Source: Cloeon dipterum | Taxonomy: Eukaryota > Arthropoda > Insecta > Ephemeroptera > Baetidae | Length of the DNA: 64,000 nt | Assembly (NCBI RefSeq): GCF_949628265.1 | Contig: NC_088788.1 | Span: forward strand, 19,406,001 to 19,470,000 | Direction: 5' to 3' | Shown here: in pieces, positions 10,080 through 21,930 of the stretch | Position numbering within the stretch: position 1 is the first letter of the stretch | Layout of the letters: each line of letters starts with the position of its first letter | Program-made: the position numbers and the translations under genes | Notes under the pieces: generated by a model | The model's database searches: none | Seen by the model: the letters and a program-made list of their open reading frames with translations, nothing else | Told to the model about the DNA's origin: nothing

Positions 10080-13000
10080 ATGATGGTCGTGAGGAGTGAT
10101 CTCAATAGAAGGCGGAAAAGAGAAGGAAGTGACGCGACTGTCGCTGCATCAACTCCAAACGAAGACATCGAGAAAAGGTTTTTCCACCCTATTATTTTAG
10201 AGGGTGTGAATAAAGTCGGTGCTTTTTTCAGGACCAAGGTGCATGCTCAGCGCAAGTTTGCTCAAGGGTCCTCCTTGAGCAGTCCAGCTTTGACGCCTGT
10301 CAAAGACAAATCAAAGGGAAACGGTTCGGCACCTGAGCCACTGGCTGAAATGATTCCAGCCAAGAGGCCAAAGACCACTGATTTTCTCACCTTTTTGTGC
10401 TTGAGAGGTTAAATATGAAAATAGAGTTTTGAAGTTGAATTTTTATTTTGCGTTTACTCAGGATCCTCCTTCTTACCATCAAGGTTGAATTTTTTCAACA
10501 CACCTCCACCAGTTGCCAACAATGACCCAGAGCCTGTCATCAATGGTCACGCCATGCACAAATCACCACCTGCCAAGGCAGAAAAAGCTGTACCTGAATT
10601 GGTATGTTGTATTTTTATGCTTTAGAGTCATGAAAGATATTAATAGTTATGAATCTGCAGCCAATGAACAGGAAGGCAAAGGAAGTTGTGAAAGGGACCA
10701 AAAAAGCTTCAACTACTAGTACTGTACAAGCTTTAAAGAAAAAATATCAGGAGCAGAGGTTGACCTCTAAAACAAGATCTGGTGTACTTAACAAACTCGC
10801 ACAGAAAGGTACTTTGAGTAGAGGAGTACTCAATAAAAAATTACATCGATTTGAACTCTCAGCCAAAGACAAAAGCTTGTCAAGAACTAGATCTGGAGCT
10901 GTTGTGGAGAAAAAACCTCCACCCAAGGAAACTGTGTTGCCGCCCAAGCCGGCAAAAATAGTCAAAGCCAAACTCTTGGCTAAGGCTTCACCTGAAAAAG
11001 CACTGACATCTCAAAGGTAATTAAGTATTTTGTTTAGACTTTTAACAATATTAACGCCTAAAATTTGCAATTCTTTCAACTAACCTGATCCCCATGGTAT
11101 GGTTGACAATGAAACTGTTGCAAAGAGTAAGATTTTAACTGAAAAAAATGTTGCAGGCGTTCAACCCGCAGTTCAGGAATAGGCGTGGAACTAGTGCGGC
11201 CAGCAGATCCTGTTGTAAAGAAGAGCAAAGTAACTGGCAGAGTTGGCTTGCGCAGTGGTGGCAGGGTAACTGCAAAACCTCTGCCTGTTACGAAGAGAAC
11301 TAAAGGAAAAGCCCCTATGAAGCCCAAGCCAAAAGAGACTGAAGAGATGGAGGAATCAAGTTCAGAAGATGAAAAAGAAGTAGAAGTGAAGAAACCTAAA
11401 ATTGTCGAGAAGCCCAAGACAGGAAAGGAGGTGCCTGTCAAAAAGGTCATTGATCAGGTTTGGAACTGTAAATTTTGAAGAAAACCTATTTCATTTGCCG
11501 TTTCCAGGTTGCCAAAAAGCGCTTGATTATGACAAAAACTGTGCAGCAGAAAAAGGCTAGACTGCAAACTCGCAGCAGTGTATCAAACCCGCCAGAGAAA
11601 AGGATGGCCAGTAATTCGCCTTCACCACCACAAAGGAACAGAAGGTAACTATTATTTACTGTAATTAAACATGCACCTATATAGAAGGTGTTGAATGATT
11701 AACACAGGACACATAACTTTATTTCATAAAATGAACAAGGGGCCTTGAAATCTGGTGGTGGAACTTTCCGACACTATTTGGAGTTTATTTGAATTATACA
11801 TATTTATTGCTGTGTGCACTATTAATCGGGATGAAATTGGGTTAGTCTGTATTGTCAGAGTTTACGATAAATATTATCACATCACTCACTAACAGGGTTC
11901 GCAAACCCCCGCATTTTTCCGGATAACCCACTGCATTTCAAAAATTGTTTTTTTTTTGCGTTTTTTCTGCAATTTTGCGCAGTTTTCCAAAACACCACGC
12001 AAAACACATGAATTCTTATGGAAAATAAAACATTCTCATGATGGATGACCAAAAATAGGTGGATTTTTCAAAATCACCAAAATCGGTATTAGAGCCAATG
12101 GTTCCACCACGAGACTGAAAATTTTAACTCAACGTAATTTTCCAAAAATTGAAGACTCTTTTGGACCGAAAATTTACTATTTTCAGGTTTATTTGGCGAA
12201 CCCTGCTCAATAATAGTGTTTCTTTGGAGAGATGTTAAAAAATACGTGTTTAATGTGTGCCAGTAACTCAATTATTTATTTTTGTTTGGTCAGGTGTCGT
12301 AAAAGCAAGGAACGAGCTAAAATTTACATGGAACTCTGGGATATGAACCCTGATGATGACGATGATGACGATGATGACGATGATGTCAGCTCTCTTTACA
12401 GTTTTCCAGACATCCGTAGACAATCAGGTTTGCATCTTCTGAACTCCTTAAATTGAAGCAGCAGCTTTAATGTTGAACTATTTCAGCGGAATACCTTAAA
12501 CTCACCATGGCATTCAATGGTATGTGCTCTAATGGCTCATGTTATTTTTCATTCCAGTGGAAAAAAGGTCACATTCTCCTCCAAGTAAGAAGAGGAAAGT
12601 TGAAGCAGAAAAATTGTCCAAAGAATCAGCAAAGAATGAAACACAGAAGCAAAAGTTTGTCAACAAAATTCCTTGCAAAACAACTATGACACCAAAACCA
12701 GCCAAAGAGATGAAAAAAAGTGAACCAGAAAAAATTGCTCAACCAAAGAAGGTCATTGAGAAGAAAAAGCAAGATGTGCAGAACCCATCTCCTGTAGCAG
12801 TGAGGAAAACTCGCGGTAGTGTTTTACCGGAGACGTTGAGGTTTTCTGACTCAGAAGATGAGATGCTGGACAAGAAAATAATGAAAAAGGTGGAGGGTCG
12901 AAAAAGGAAAGCTGAAAAGGAAGATAAGGAACTAGTGAGGGAAAAGAGTCCTGCACCAGCAACCACCAGGAGGGCCACAAAAGCCAATGCAGACAAAATT

Positions 13001-16000
13001 AAAGCTCAGAGCATGAGCCAGTTGGTTCGCTTTACGAAGAAGAAGTTCTTGACCGTTAGAAAAACAACCGAGGAATGTATTCAGAAATTGATGGCGAACA
13101 CTCTTGAAAGACTCAACAAGCAAGAAGAGGAGGAACCTGATAAAATTGATTCGGATGTGATCGAGGAACCTGTTATTCAGAATTTTGATCTTTCATACTC
13201 CAAAAATAAGGAGCAGGAGAAACAAAAATCTCATGCTAACAGAAAGGACTTGGAAATAGAGAAAAATGAGCTCAACCTAGGGAAAGAGCTAGTGGCCAAG
13301 AAGTCTGCATCTGTGGTCCCACCGCCAGCTAAACTCATTCCAAAAGCTGGAGATAAGTTCTATGCTAAAAAGACTGCATCAATTTACCCTCCATCGCCAG
13401 CCAAATTAAAAAGACTGACTAAATCGGTCATGGAAAAGACTGCTGCCAAAGAAAAAGCAGATAAAGAAATACGCAAATCAACGGAAGTCAAAATAGCGCC
13501 AAAACCAGCTCCTGACACCCACAAGATGAAGCCGGAAGAAGTGAAAGTAGTCGCCAGTCCTGCTCCTTCAAAGACAGTGCAGTCTTCTCAAAGTAGACAG
13601 ATCTCCGCCCCCAACTTTGTGATGATAAATTCGACAACACAGGACGTGTTGCTCATCCCATCAGTGCCGGCCGTATCATCTCCGAGCAAGTACTTTGTTT
13701 GCAGGAAAGACAATGCTGCAGTTGGTGTGCAATACATGATGGTGCCTACTGGAAAGGTCGTACTGCCTGTGACTGCACCTCTGCAGCAGGCGGAAGTCAA
13801 GAAACCTGTGGTGAAAAAACAAGAGCAAACTCCAAAGATAGATGAACCCAAGAAAACTAAAACGGCTAGCACTCCCCAAAGCAGTAAGTATCCGTGATAG
13901 CTGATATTTGAACTATTAAATAATTATTGTAGACTAAAAACTAATAACCCGTATTCTTTTTTTACAACAATTATTATGGGAGTGGTGCTGGCATGTCCCT
14001 TACTGTATTTTATTTAATCTGTTACTATGATTTGTAATTTTATTTGAATGTTCTTATGGTTTGCAAGAGTGCCTGGTTGGTTAGACTTTCATAATTTGTA
14101 CAACAGTATAGTCAGTTTTTGACATAGTTCAGAATTTCTGTTAATTTCTCTAGTCAACAGTTAACAGCAATAAATTATGTTTTACACATACTTGTAACAT
14201 ACTTTTAGCAATAAATTCTATACTATATTTTATTCTGAAATGTGTGATGTTAAATTGATGTTACAAACCTAATTTTGTTTGTTATTAATTTTGTACCGGT
14301 ATCCTTTAATATGGTAGTGGAAAATGTAAAAATAGCATGTAAATTACCTTTCAATCATTGGTGTGGTCTACAAATCTTTTTTCCCTTCTTTTGACACAAC
14401 TGGTAAGTTGGGTAACAAGTTTTTGCCACTCACCTAAATTGTCTTACATTAGTGACCGTTACTTTTGTTTCAGCATCATCCACGAGTGGTGTGCCAAGCG
14501 GGAAAAAATCTGTACCTGACAAAGGTGAGAAAAAGGGAATATTCCAAAGAGCCCGCGAGAAAGTGATGAAAAGCACGGCCAAGAGTTCAAACCCCTTTAG
14601 TCCAGAAAATGAGAGCAGTGTTTACGCATTTGACACAGATCCAGAGGAGGAAACTCCAGCAAGTCCTCCATTTAGGCGCAAGAAAGAGGAATCATCCCCG
14701 AGCTCAAGTCAAAAGCAAACTTCAATAGCAGTGCAAGTGAACTTGGACGAGACAGTTGTTGAACCGAGCTTCAATACACTTAAATCCTCGACAGGTACTT
14801 AAAAAACTAAGAAGTCACATTATTCACTCAATAACAGTCCAACCAGGCACGCCACCGAGTAAGTCAACCCAGAGAGTTGAGGAAAAAAGTGGCACTGAAG
14901 GCCCAATCTTGAAAGAACCAATGCAACCAAAACTAGTCACAAGCGTTCCAGGAAAATTTTCTGCGCCGCTTAATGCTACGGGCCTTGTCAGGTATGAAAT
15001 TTCTCGAGTTTTCAACAATTGAGGGGCTGGTTTTAATAAATTTTTCTATCATTTTGCCTTCACAGATCTTCACAACATCCTGCAGCTACGGTTGGTAAAG
15101 CTGCAGGGAAGCCAGTACAAAGCAAGAGTGCTTTGCACGCTGGTAAATCAGACGCCAAGGCACCCCCTGCGCCTGCCCCAGCTCAAAAAAGCGATTCTAG
15201 TGCAACCGCTAGTTCAAAGACGCCCCAAAGCGGCAACCCTATGCAAGCAGTCAAGAAGCCTCAGCAACCTGAACCGAGTGCTTCAACCAGCAAGAGTTCT
15301 GCCTCAATACCTAGAAGCGTAACTCCGAAGAGTGGTAGTGCCAAAAAGTATTGAAAGAATCAAGTGAAATAAATTTTGGTGCTTATGATCTCTTTTTTTT
15401 AGAGCACCACTGCAGAGACAAGGAAGTATAGGGAGCAGTTCAAAGGAAGCCAAAGCCACAAGGCTCTTTGAACCCCAATCAACACCCAACAAGTTCCCTG
15501 CTCCTGGAGGTTCGAAGGGTACAGTTTTTGAGGCTCCAGTATTCTATCCAACAGAAAAGGAGTTCCAAGATCCCTTTGAATACATTGAGAAAATCTCTTC
15601 TCAAGCTGAACAGTTTGGAATTTGCCGAATTGTGCCTCCTTCATCATTCAAAGTATATTTTCCCATTCATTTATCTAAAACAATACAAACCATTTTTTCA
15701 ACAGCCTGAGTGCAAAGTCAGTGATGACATGAGATTTATGGCATATAATCAGTATGTGCATAAGATGGTAAGTCGTTGGGGACCAAATGCTAAAGAAACC
15801 GCAGCCATCAAGAAACTGCTCAAGAAGCAAAATGTTGCTTACACCCATCCTCCATGGGTAGGCTTTCATTTAATTAGAATTACAATGAAAACTTCAACTT
15901 TAACTGCTTTTAGATTGGTGGCATGGAGATTGATCTTCCTAAGTTCTCACAAACTGTGCGCAGTCTTGGCGGTCTTAAGGGAGTCATTGAGAAAAAGCGG

Positions 16001-17845
16001 TGGCAGAAGGTTGCTGATGCTATGAAAATCCCGAAATCGGCACAGGACAGAGTTTCCAAGCTGGATGACATCTACTGCCAATTTTTACTCGCTTATGACA
16101 CTTTGTCTCCTGGGGAAAAGCAAGAGTTGCTTGATGAAGTAGAGAGTGAGTGGGATGAGAGGCAGAAAGAGGAGAATGCAAATGATGATGATGACGAAAA
16201 CTTTGATGACAACGAAGAATGCATCACCAAGGTGTGTACTTTATATTTAAGCATTTCAGTGCTCAATAACGAATTAAATATTAACCATGGATCAATTTAG
16301 GGTCGCAACATGCCTCTAAGTGCATTTTACCGTATCGCACGAAACACTATGAGCATGTGGTTCAAGACGCCAGAGCCGTCTGCTGCTGAAGTCGAGGCCG
16401 AATACTGGAGAATCACCAGGGAGCGTACAAACCACGTGTGCGTCCACTCTGGCAGCATCGACTCGGGTGTTTGGGGCTACGGTTTTCCAACAAACAAGAA
16501 CAGCTCTTGTGCCAAACATCCGTGGAACTTGAAGGTTCTCAGTAACAACAGTGGCACCATTCTGCGCAGTATGGGGTCAGTGATGGGGGTCACGGTCCCC
16601 ACCCTTCATGTTGGAATGCTTTTCTCCACCTTCTGCTGGTACAGAGACCCACATGGCTTGCCATGGATCGAATATTTGCACACTGGAGCCAGCAAAATTT
16701 GGTATGTGTTGTGGAAACCCCTGGGAAAATAGCTGAATATCATTTTGTTCATAGGTATGGAATACCAAACAGCCACAGCACATCTTTCAAAAATGCAATG
16801 CGGACCATCGTGCCTAGGTACTGCAGGGACAAGACTATTTGGCTGCCCTCAGACAGCTCAATGGTAATAATAGTAATTCAAATAAAAACCATGAGTTAAA
16901 GTATCTTGTGTGCAGGTTCCTCCTGAGCAATTGATCTCACATGGCGTCTCTCTCTGTCGAACTGTTCAAGAGCCAGGACAGTTCATTCTGATTTTCCCAA
17001 AGGCTTTCACATCCAGTGTCAGCACTGGTTATTTGGTCAGTGAAAGCGTGTACTTTGCTCAGCCCAAGTGGCTCAAAACCGCTCAAGAAATATTTAAGGT
17101 CAGTATGCAATATTGAATAATTCTAATTTAATGAGGAAAAAGAACCAAATTCATCTTGCAAGCTTAATGTTAAGCACTTTTTATTAATAACGTAGTCTAA
17201 AAGATAAAAATGAACCGTGAGTCAACACTATGCACCCATTAATCTTGAAATTGCTGCAGGAGTTGAAGGACAGCAATGAGCCAACCATGTTTTCCCTGGA
17301 GCGACTGTTGTTCAGTGTGGCAGAGGATAACCGATGTCATGCAGACGTCCTGAAGTTGGCCCTGCCACTGCTCAAAGCCATAGTTGAGAGAGAGGAGTCT
17401 CTTAGGGATACTTTGAAAAATATCGGGCTCAAGAGCTCTGAACGCCTCCCACTGCCTGATTCCTCTAAGAAGGCAAGAAGCAACACTGATGAGGACAATG
17501 AGTACGAATGCGAAGTCTGCAGGGCCAATTTATACTTGTCAATGGTAAAAATCCTTAATTTATCTGCTGAATAGCGTAGGTAAATTTAATTCTAATTTAC
17601 AGATGACAAATCCTCAAGAGGAGGCAGTATATTGTTTGCCTCATGCCATAGCCAATCTGAACAAGAAGAAACATCAAATCAAAAACAGCAAGCTGCTTTA
17701 CACTTATGATTTGGTACTTGATCATTTTACGAGGTTGTGGAAAGATTTATCATGCATTGTTTTCCAGGCGGAGCTCAAAGAGATAGTGCTCACAGTGGAA
17801 GACAGAATTGAATCCAAGAGCAGCAAGAAAAGCACCGGAAAATAG
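10080..17845 (+). CDS. Jarid2: Jarid2, JmjN-ARID-JmjC PRC2 cofactor
   Basis: Twenty coding exons join without a phase break: 10080-10177, 10232-10407, 10462-10601, 10661-11016, 11157-11457, 11508-11644, 12294-12427, 12558-13883, 14474-14794, 14838-14991, 15066-15347, 15403-15652, 15705-15857, 15914-16231, 16301-16701, 16755-16863, 16916-17098, 17260-17544, 17603-17713, 17768-17845; about 1770 aa (human 1246). The N-terminus has AQRKFAQ and [11 protein letters not shown], both Jarid2 signatures. A long Lys/Ser/Pro-rich linker with an Asp run follows. Then come JmjN (about 1187-1227), ARID (1245-1345), JmjC (1465-1620) and a C5HC2-type zinc region (1690-1745). The JmjC iron ligands are gone ([17 protein letters not shown]), as in other Jarid2 proteins, so it should be a non-catalytic nuclear partner of Polycomb complex 2. 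GTAAGT at 15768 is coding (MVSRWGPN), not a donor. Confidence 0.95.
11893..12205. mobile_element. hAT-type MITE in a Jarid2 intron
   Basis: A 313-bp insert in intron 11645-12293 begins CAGGGTTCGCAAA and ends in the inverse, TTTGGCGAACCCTG. It is flanked by an 8-bp near-duplication, CTCACTAA (11885-11892) and CTCAATAA (12206-12213). CAGGG ends and 8-bp target duplications are the hallmark of the hAT superfamily. There is no transposase frame, so it is non-autonomous. Confidence 0.85.
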
Positions 17846-18290
17846 ACTGATGGCGATACCTAATTACACATTCACCTTTGCCTTTTTGTACATCCTTCCC
17901 AGAAACCTGATTGCCTTGAATGCAGTTTTAGAGTTTAACAAGAATCATAATTGAGGTAGATGTTGAAAATATAAGATTTTTACATTAATCATTGCCCAAT
18001 TAATGCATGAAATATCAATATTTTTAATACAATATTGATCATTATATGTATAGTCTGCTTAGCAACAAGATGACCAAGCACAGTGTTCATATTATATGGT
18101 CACTGCTTTAGGCTGTGTGCTTGCGAAGTCCTCTTCAGTTGTCTTCAAGCTCTTTGTGCAATTTTGTTCAAATTTTGCATATAATAATGCATTTATTTAT
18201 TATTTGTCAATGATTGTTAATGAATTGCTCATTTTGTATATGTACTTAATTGGACCTTCAATAATTGATGTGAATTAAATTTTATTGTAA

Positions 18291-18296
18291 AATAAA
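18291..18296 (+). terminator. Candidate polyadenylation signal of Jarid2
   Basis: AATAAA occurs 446 nt after the Jarid2 stop codon in AT-rich sequence and is a reasonable 3' end. A second AATAAA near 18482 could be an alternative. Confidence 0.5.
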
Positions 18297-18699
18297 CTGT
18301 ACATCTATAGATCTGCCCATAAGCTTACCGCACTGATATTGTGCAATATTTTATTTTAGCTCAAATATTTGGCTAACGTGAATATATCAACAACTATTAT
18401 ATAGTGAAATAATGCTTCACACAATAAGCATATCAATTTAAACACTGAAAGCGTTGCCTTCTTCATGTCAGCGATTTTTTAAATAAACGAACTTTAGTTT
18501 TAGTTGTATGATTCCGTCTTTACATTTTTACATAGAATCAATTATAAAGAAAATTTTAGTTTTGGAAATAAATACATCTAGCGATCCATATGTACACAAT
18601 TTAATGGATGGCAATATAGTCTTTAATCAAGACCATTAAGACCAAAATATTTAAATAAAAAAAATATGTATATATCAACATTAAACGTAAATCAATCAT

Positions 18700-18737
<38 letters not shown>

Positions 18738-18739
<2 letters not shown>

Positions 18740-18875
18740 TCCTGGTCCCGGTAAAATTGCGCAACGTTCAACAAACAACCAAATTTTCATTGTCGAATTG
18801 ATTGTTGACCTTTTCTTGCAACAAGGAAATTCGCGTTTGGTTGTTGAAAGTTACGCAATTTTGCCGGGACCAGGA

Positions 18876-18877
<2 letters not shown>
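18738..18877. mobile_element. 140-bp MITE inserted in a (TA)n tract
   Basis: The insert starts CGTCCTGGTCCCGGTAAAAT and ends with the inverted counterpart (CCGGGACCAGGACG); inverted similarity extends about 42 bp in from each end. It is flanked on both sides by long TA runs (about 18701-18737 and 18878-18920). Insertion at TA dinucleotides is typical of Tc1/mariner-type elements, but the target duplication cannot be distinguished inside a TA repeat. Confidence 0.85.
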
Positions 18878-18920
<43 letters not shown>

Positions 18921-18923
<3 letters not shown>

Positions 18924-20015
18924 AATTTTTTTTAAAAAAAAATTACATTATATCATATAAATCAATCACAAAGTACACAAATTGGAATTAAAGAGGAATG
19001 ATACTGGAAAAGCCTGGAAAATGCTTGTTGCCAATGCATAACCTCGCCCATTAGGATTCAGCTAAAGCCTTAATTGATCTAAGAAGCGCTGTAATTTTTT
19101 GAGAAATTTGGCTGGAAAGTTACCGTGCTTTTCAAATGGCAATGGCTGTCTCCTTACTTGAAATCCGATTTAATTTCAAAACCAAGAGTTTCCCCAATAA
19201 GTGGCATACACCGTTGGATAGATCTCGACGAGAGGAATCGGAATATTCGAAGAAAATATGTTCAAGCACTGTAAATTTTGGAGAAATTGGCAAAATTTGA
19301 ATTTTTATTGTGGAAGGTCCATTTTCTATTATTGCAAATTGTTGAACAAATTGTTAAGGGATCAATTGTTTATAGTATCCAACAATTTAAAGAATTTTCA
19401 ATTGTTGCCCAGTATCATTCCACTTTAAAGCTGATTATTTTCAAAAAATTGGCAGTGATACCACGTGACACACTAACACTTTGGATCATTTTATTGTTGC
19501 TCTTTTGGCTTTTTAGTTATTGGAATACGTAAATGTTAGATTGCATCAAAGGTCTTAAATTCTAAATACATATAAATACATAAATATTGTCTATTCACAG
19601 TCCACCTTTTGCCACAATACATCATAGATATTATTTTGCTTTTGAATTAATTAAGATAAGAAAATGTGTGAAGTAATAACTTTAATTTGAAAAAGTAAAT
19701 CATTTTCGTAAATTTTTGCACTGAAATACAAATTGGTTTACGCTAAAAATCACTGATTTCTTTATTTTGTATCCAGCATAACGTCTTGAACGTTCACGTT
19801 CACTGTCATTGCATTTTCTTTTTGCATCCTCACCTCTGATCGTCTGAACTAAAAACTGGGCGGGTGTGAGTCTGGTGCAGTCTGGTGTGGGTGGAATGAC
19901 ATGAATGTATGTTTGTGGAATCTGAACGTGCGCCTGTCGCTTGGCAGCAGCTGACGATGAAAGCAGCTACCAGCTAGGATTAGGGTGATGGGGCGAATCC
20001 GCAGACCGCAGACGC
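18921..20015. other. Intergenic, no gene seen
   Basis: AT-rich sequence with no splice-bounded coding potential. The last 160 bp before 20015 are more GC-rich and Gly/Thr-codon-like in places, but no gene could be supported. Confidence 0.5.
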
Positions 20016-21367
20016 TAGGGTTGTGACTTTGTGAAAAAAACAATATCAATTATCGATATTTGATATGATATTTGAAATATCAATATCACTGATATATCAG
20101 CGAAAAAATATCAGAATTTGATATATCAACGATGATATTTCCAGATGATCAAAAAATGGCTGCCGGATGAACCGAAACCGGTTATGGCTATTTTTAAGGC
20201 TTAAAAACCGATTTTTTAAGCATTTTTCACCGGTTTTATCATAAATATCGGTTAAATAAGAAAACATTTGAAAAATGGCGGTTTTCCGCAGGCATATGGG
20301 ATGAGTATTCAAATAATTTAAATGTTGCGCGCCTTTAAAACAGATGTTTGAGAAGGGGGTGTGTCGGATCCCACCATATGGCGCCAAAATTTGCATCTGG
20401 CTGCTTTCCCTTCCCCCCTACCCGCCACATGGGTGTCTAATTAATTAATTAATAGCTATTATTAGGTAATAAATAAAATATTATAATTTAATTGTGCCAT
20501 TTTAAAATTAATTTTTGAGTTTGATGTTTACAATATCAGCTGATAATGTGAGAGCGTCAATTTTTCTTCAAATTAATATATTGGGGTGTTTTTCTCCACA
20601 TCATATGTGCTTTTCAACCTTCATCTGGTAATAAATAATTGAGTTTAATAGATACACATAAGAGAAATCAGAATGAAATTACTTTAAACCGTAGCAGCTG
20701 TTTTGTATTAAGTATTTCAATTTTTAATTTGGGGCTATGCCATCATCAGAGCAATTTTCGCAATATTATTTGCGCTATTTGTACACATTTTGATTGGATT
20801 AGTTACAATAAGTTCTTAATTATTCACCATTCAAATCTAAAATCATTGTTTACAAACAATTTGTTACATATCATTTTAATTCAACAAGTAAATGTGGTAA
20901 CTGCCAGCTGACAGAGGTCATCTGTGACCGATCAGCTGGCGTGGGTGGCCTTTATTGTTGTCAGGGTTTAACCTGACCTACCTGACGTTGCTGACCATTG
21001 TTTACAAACAATTTAATTTAATTTTCATTCAACACAAAAGCTACTATAAGCTGACCACAGCTGAGAGATCATCTGTGATCGATCAGCTGAGACATTTTTC
21101 GCGCCTTTGTGCATTGCGAAAACTTCAATATCGGTTACGCCCATGTTTGGGGACGGAAAGTACAGTTTGATCCTAAACTTTTATGCGAAAACCGGCATGA
21201 AAAATGCCATCTGTCGGTCAAAAATGTCAACTAATATCAACCTTGATATCCGACTTAGATATCAATATCAGCCTGATATGATATATCAAATATCAGCCAT
21301 GATAACTGATATGATATTTGACATATCAAATTTTTTTGATATATCGATATTGATATTGCCAACCCTA
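20016..21367. mobile_element. 1.35-kb non-autonomous hAT-like element
   Basis: The ends are TAGGGTTG and CAACCCTA, and an identical 8-bp target duplication GCAGACGC lies at 20008-20015 and 21368-21375. Both subterminal regions (about 20040-20145 and 21230-21357) are packed with short GATAT/ATATC motifs in both orientations, a usual place for transposase binding sites. The middle holds two diverged direct copies of a segment containing TTTACAAACAATTT and a TGACCGATCAGCTG-like box, about 140 bp apart. No transposase frame survives. The exact 8-bp duplication makes hAT superfamily membership likely. Confidence 0.88.
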
Positions 21368-21375
21368 GCAGACGC

Positions 21376-21930
21376 AGACCAGGTATAAGAGAAGGATAGG
21401 ATATTCACGCGCTTCACCTTTGCGGCCTTTGTTTGCACTTCCAGTTTTGTACATAAAACATACATAATACGGCTTGAAAACCATGCAAGTTGAGAGAAAA
21501 CTCGGAAATGGAATACATATCACTCCGCTTTTATTTTAGTGTAAGTAAAACAACAAGATACTAAGATACAAAATACATATATTAATTGTATGAATCATAT
21601 TATAGTATGTGAAAACCAATTATCGTCGTGCATTACTCAACTTACAATAATTAGAATACACACATGAATTAGAATTACATACATGCACGAGTTGGCTCTT
21701 ATGCGTAGGTACATAATAGAACAATAATAAACGAATAAAAAATCAGAAACTTTTAAGCCTCGCACTTTTTGCTCAATCGCACGTTTTTTTATCTGATATT
21801 TGAATAGGATAAATCCTTTGGAGAATTTCCCAGGAGTTCTGTTTGGTCGAGATTCGTGAGGGTGGTCGAAACGTGTGAATAAGATTTCATTCGAAATCTC
21901 GGAAAGAAAAAATGATTGGACTCAAAAGCA
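21376..21930. other. Intergenic/3' UTR downstream of P450 gene A
   Basis: AT-rich sequence after the minus-strand stop at 21931. A minus-strand AATAAA at 21530-21535 is a possible 3' end. Nothing else recognised. Confidence 0.4.

Noticed and set aside
15768-15773. Strong-looking donor GTAAGT in Jarid2
   Set aside because: Reading through gives [11 protein letters not shown], matching the conserved Jarid2 sequence before the ARID, and the exon continues to 15857.
20639-21388. Several short plus-strand frames within the TE gap
   Set aside because: They lie inside the hAT-like element, consist of AT-rich codons and show no transposase motif.
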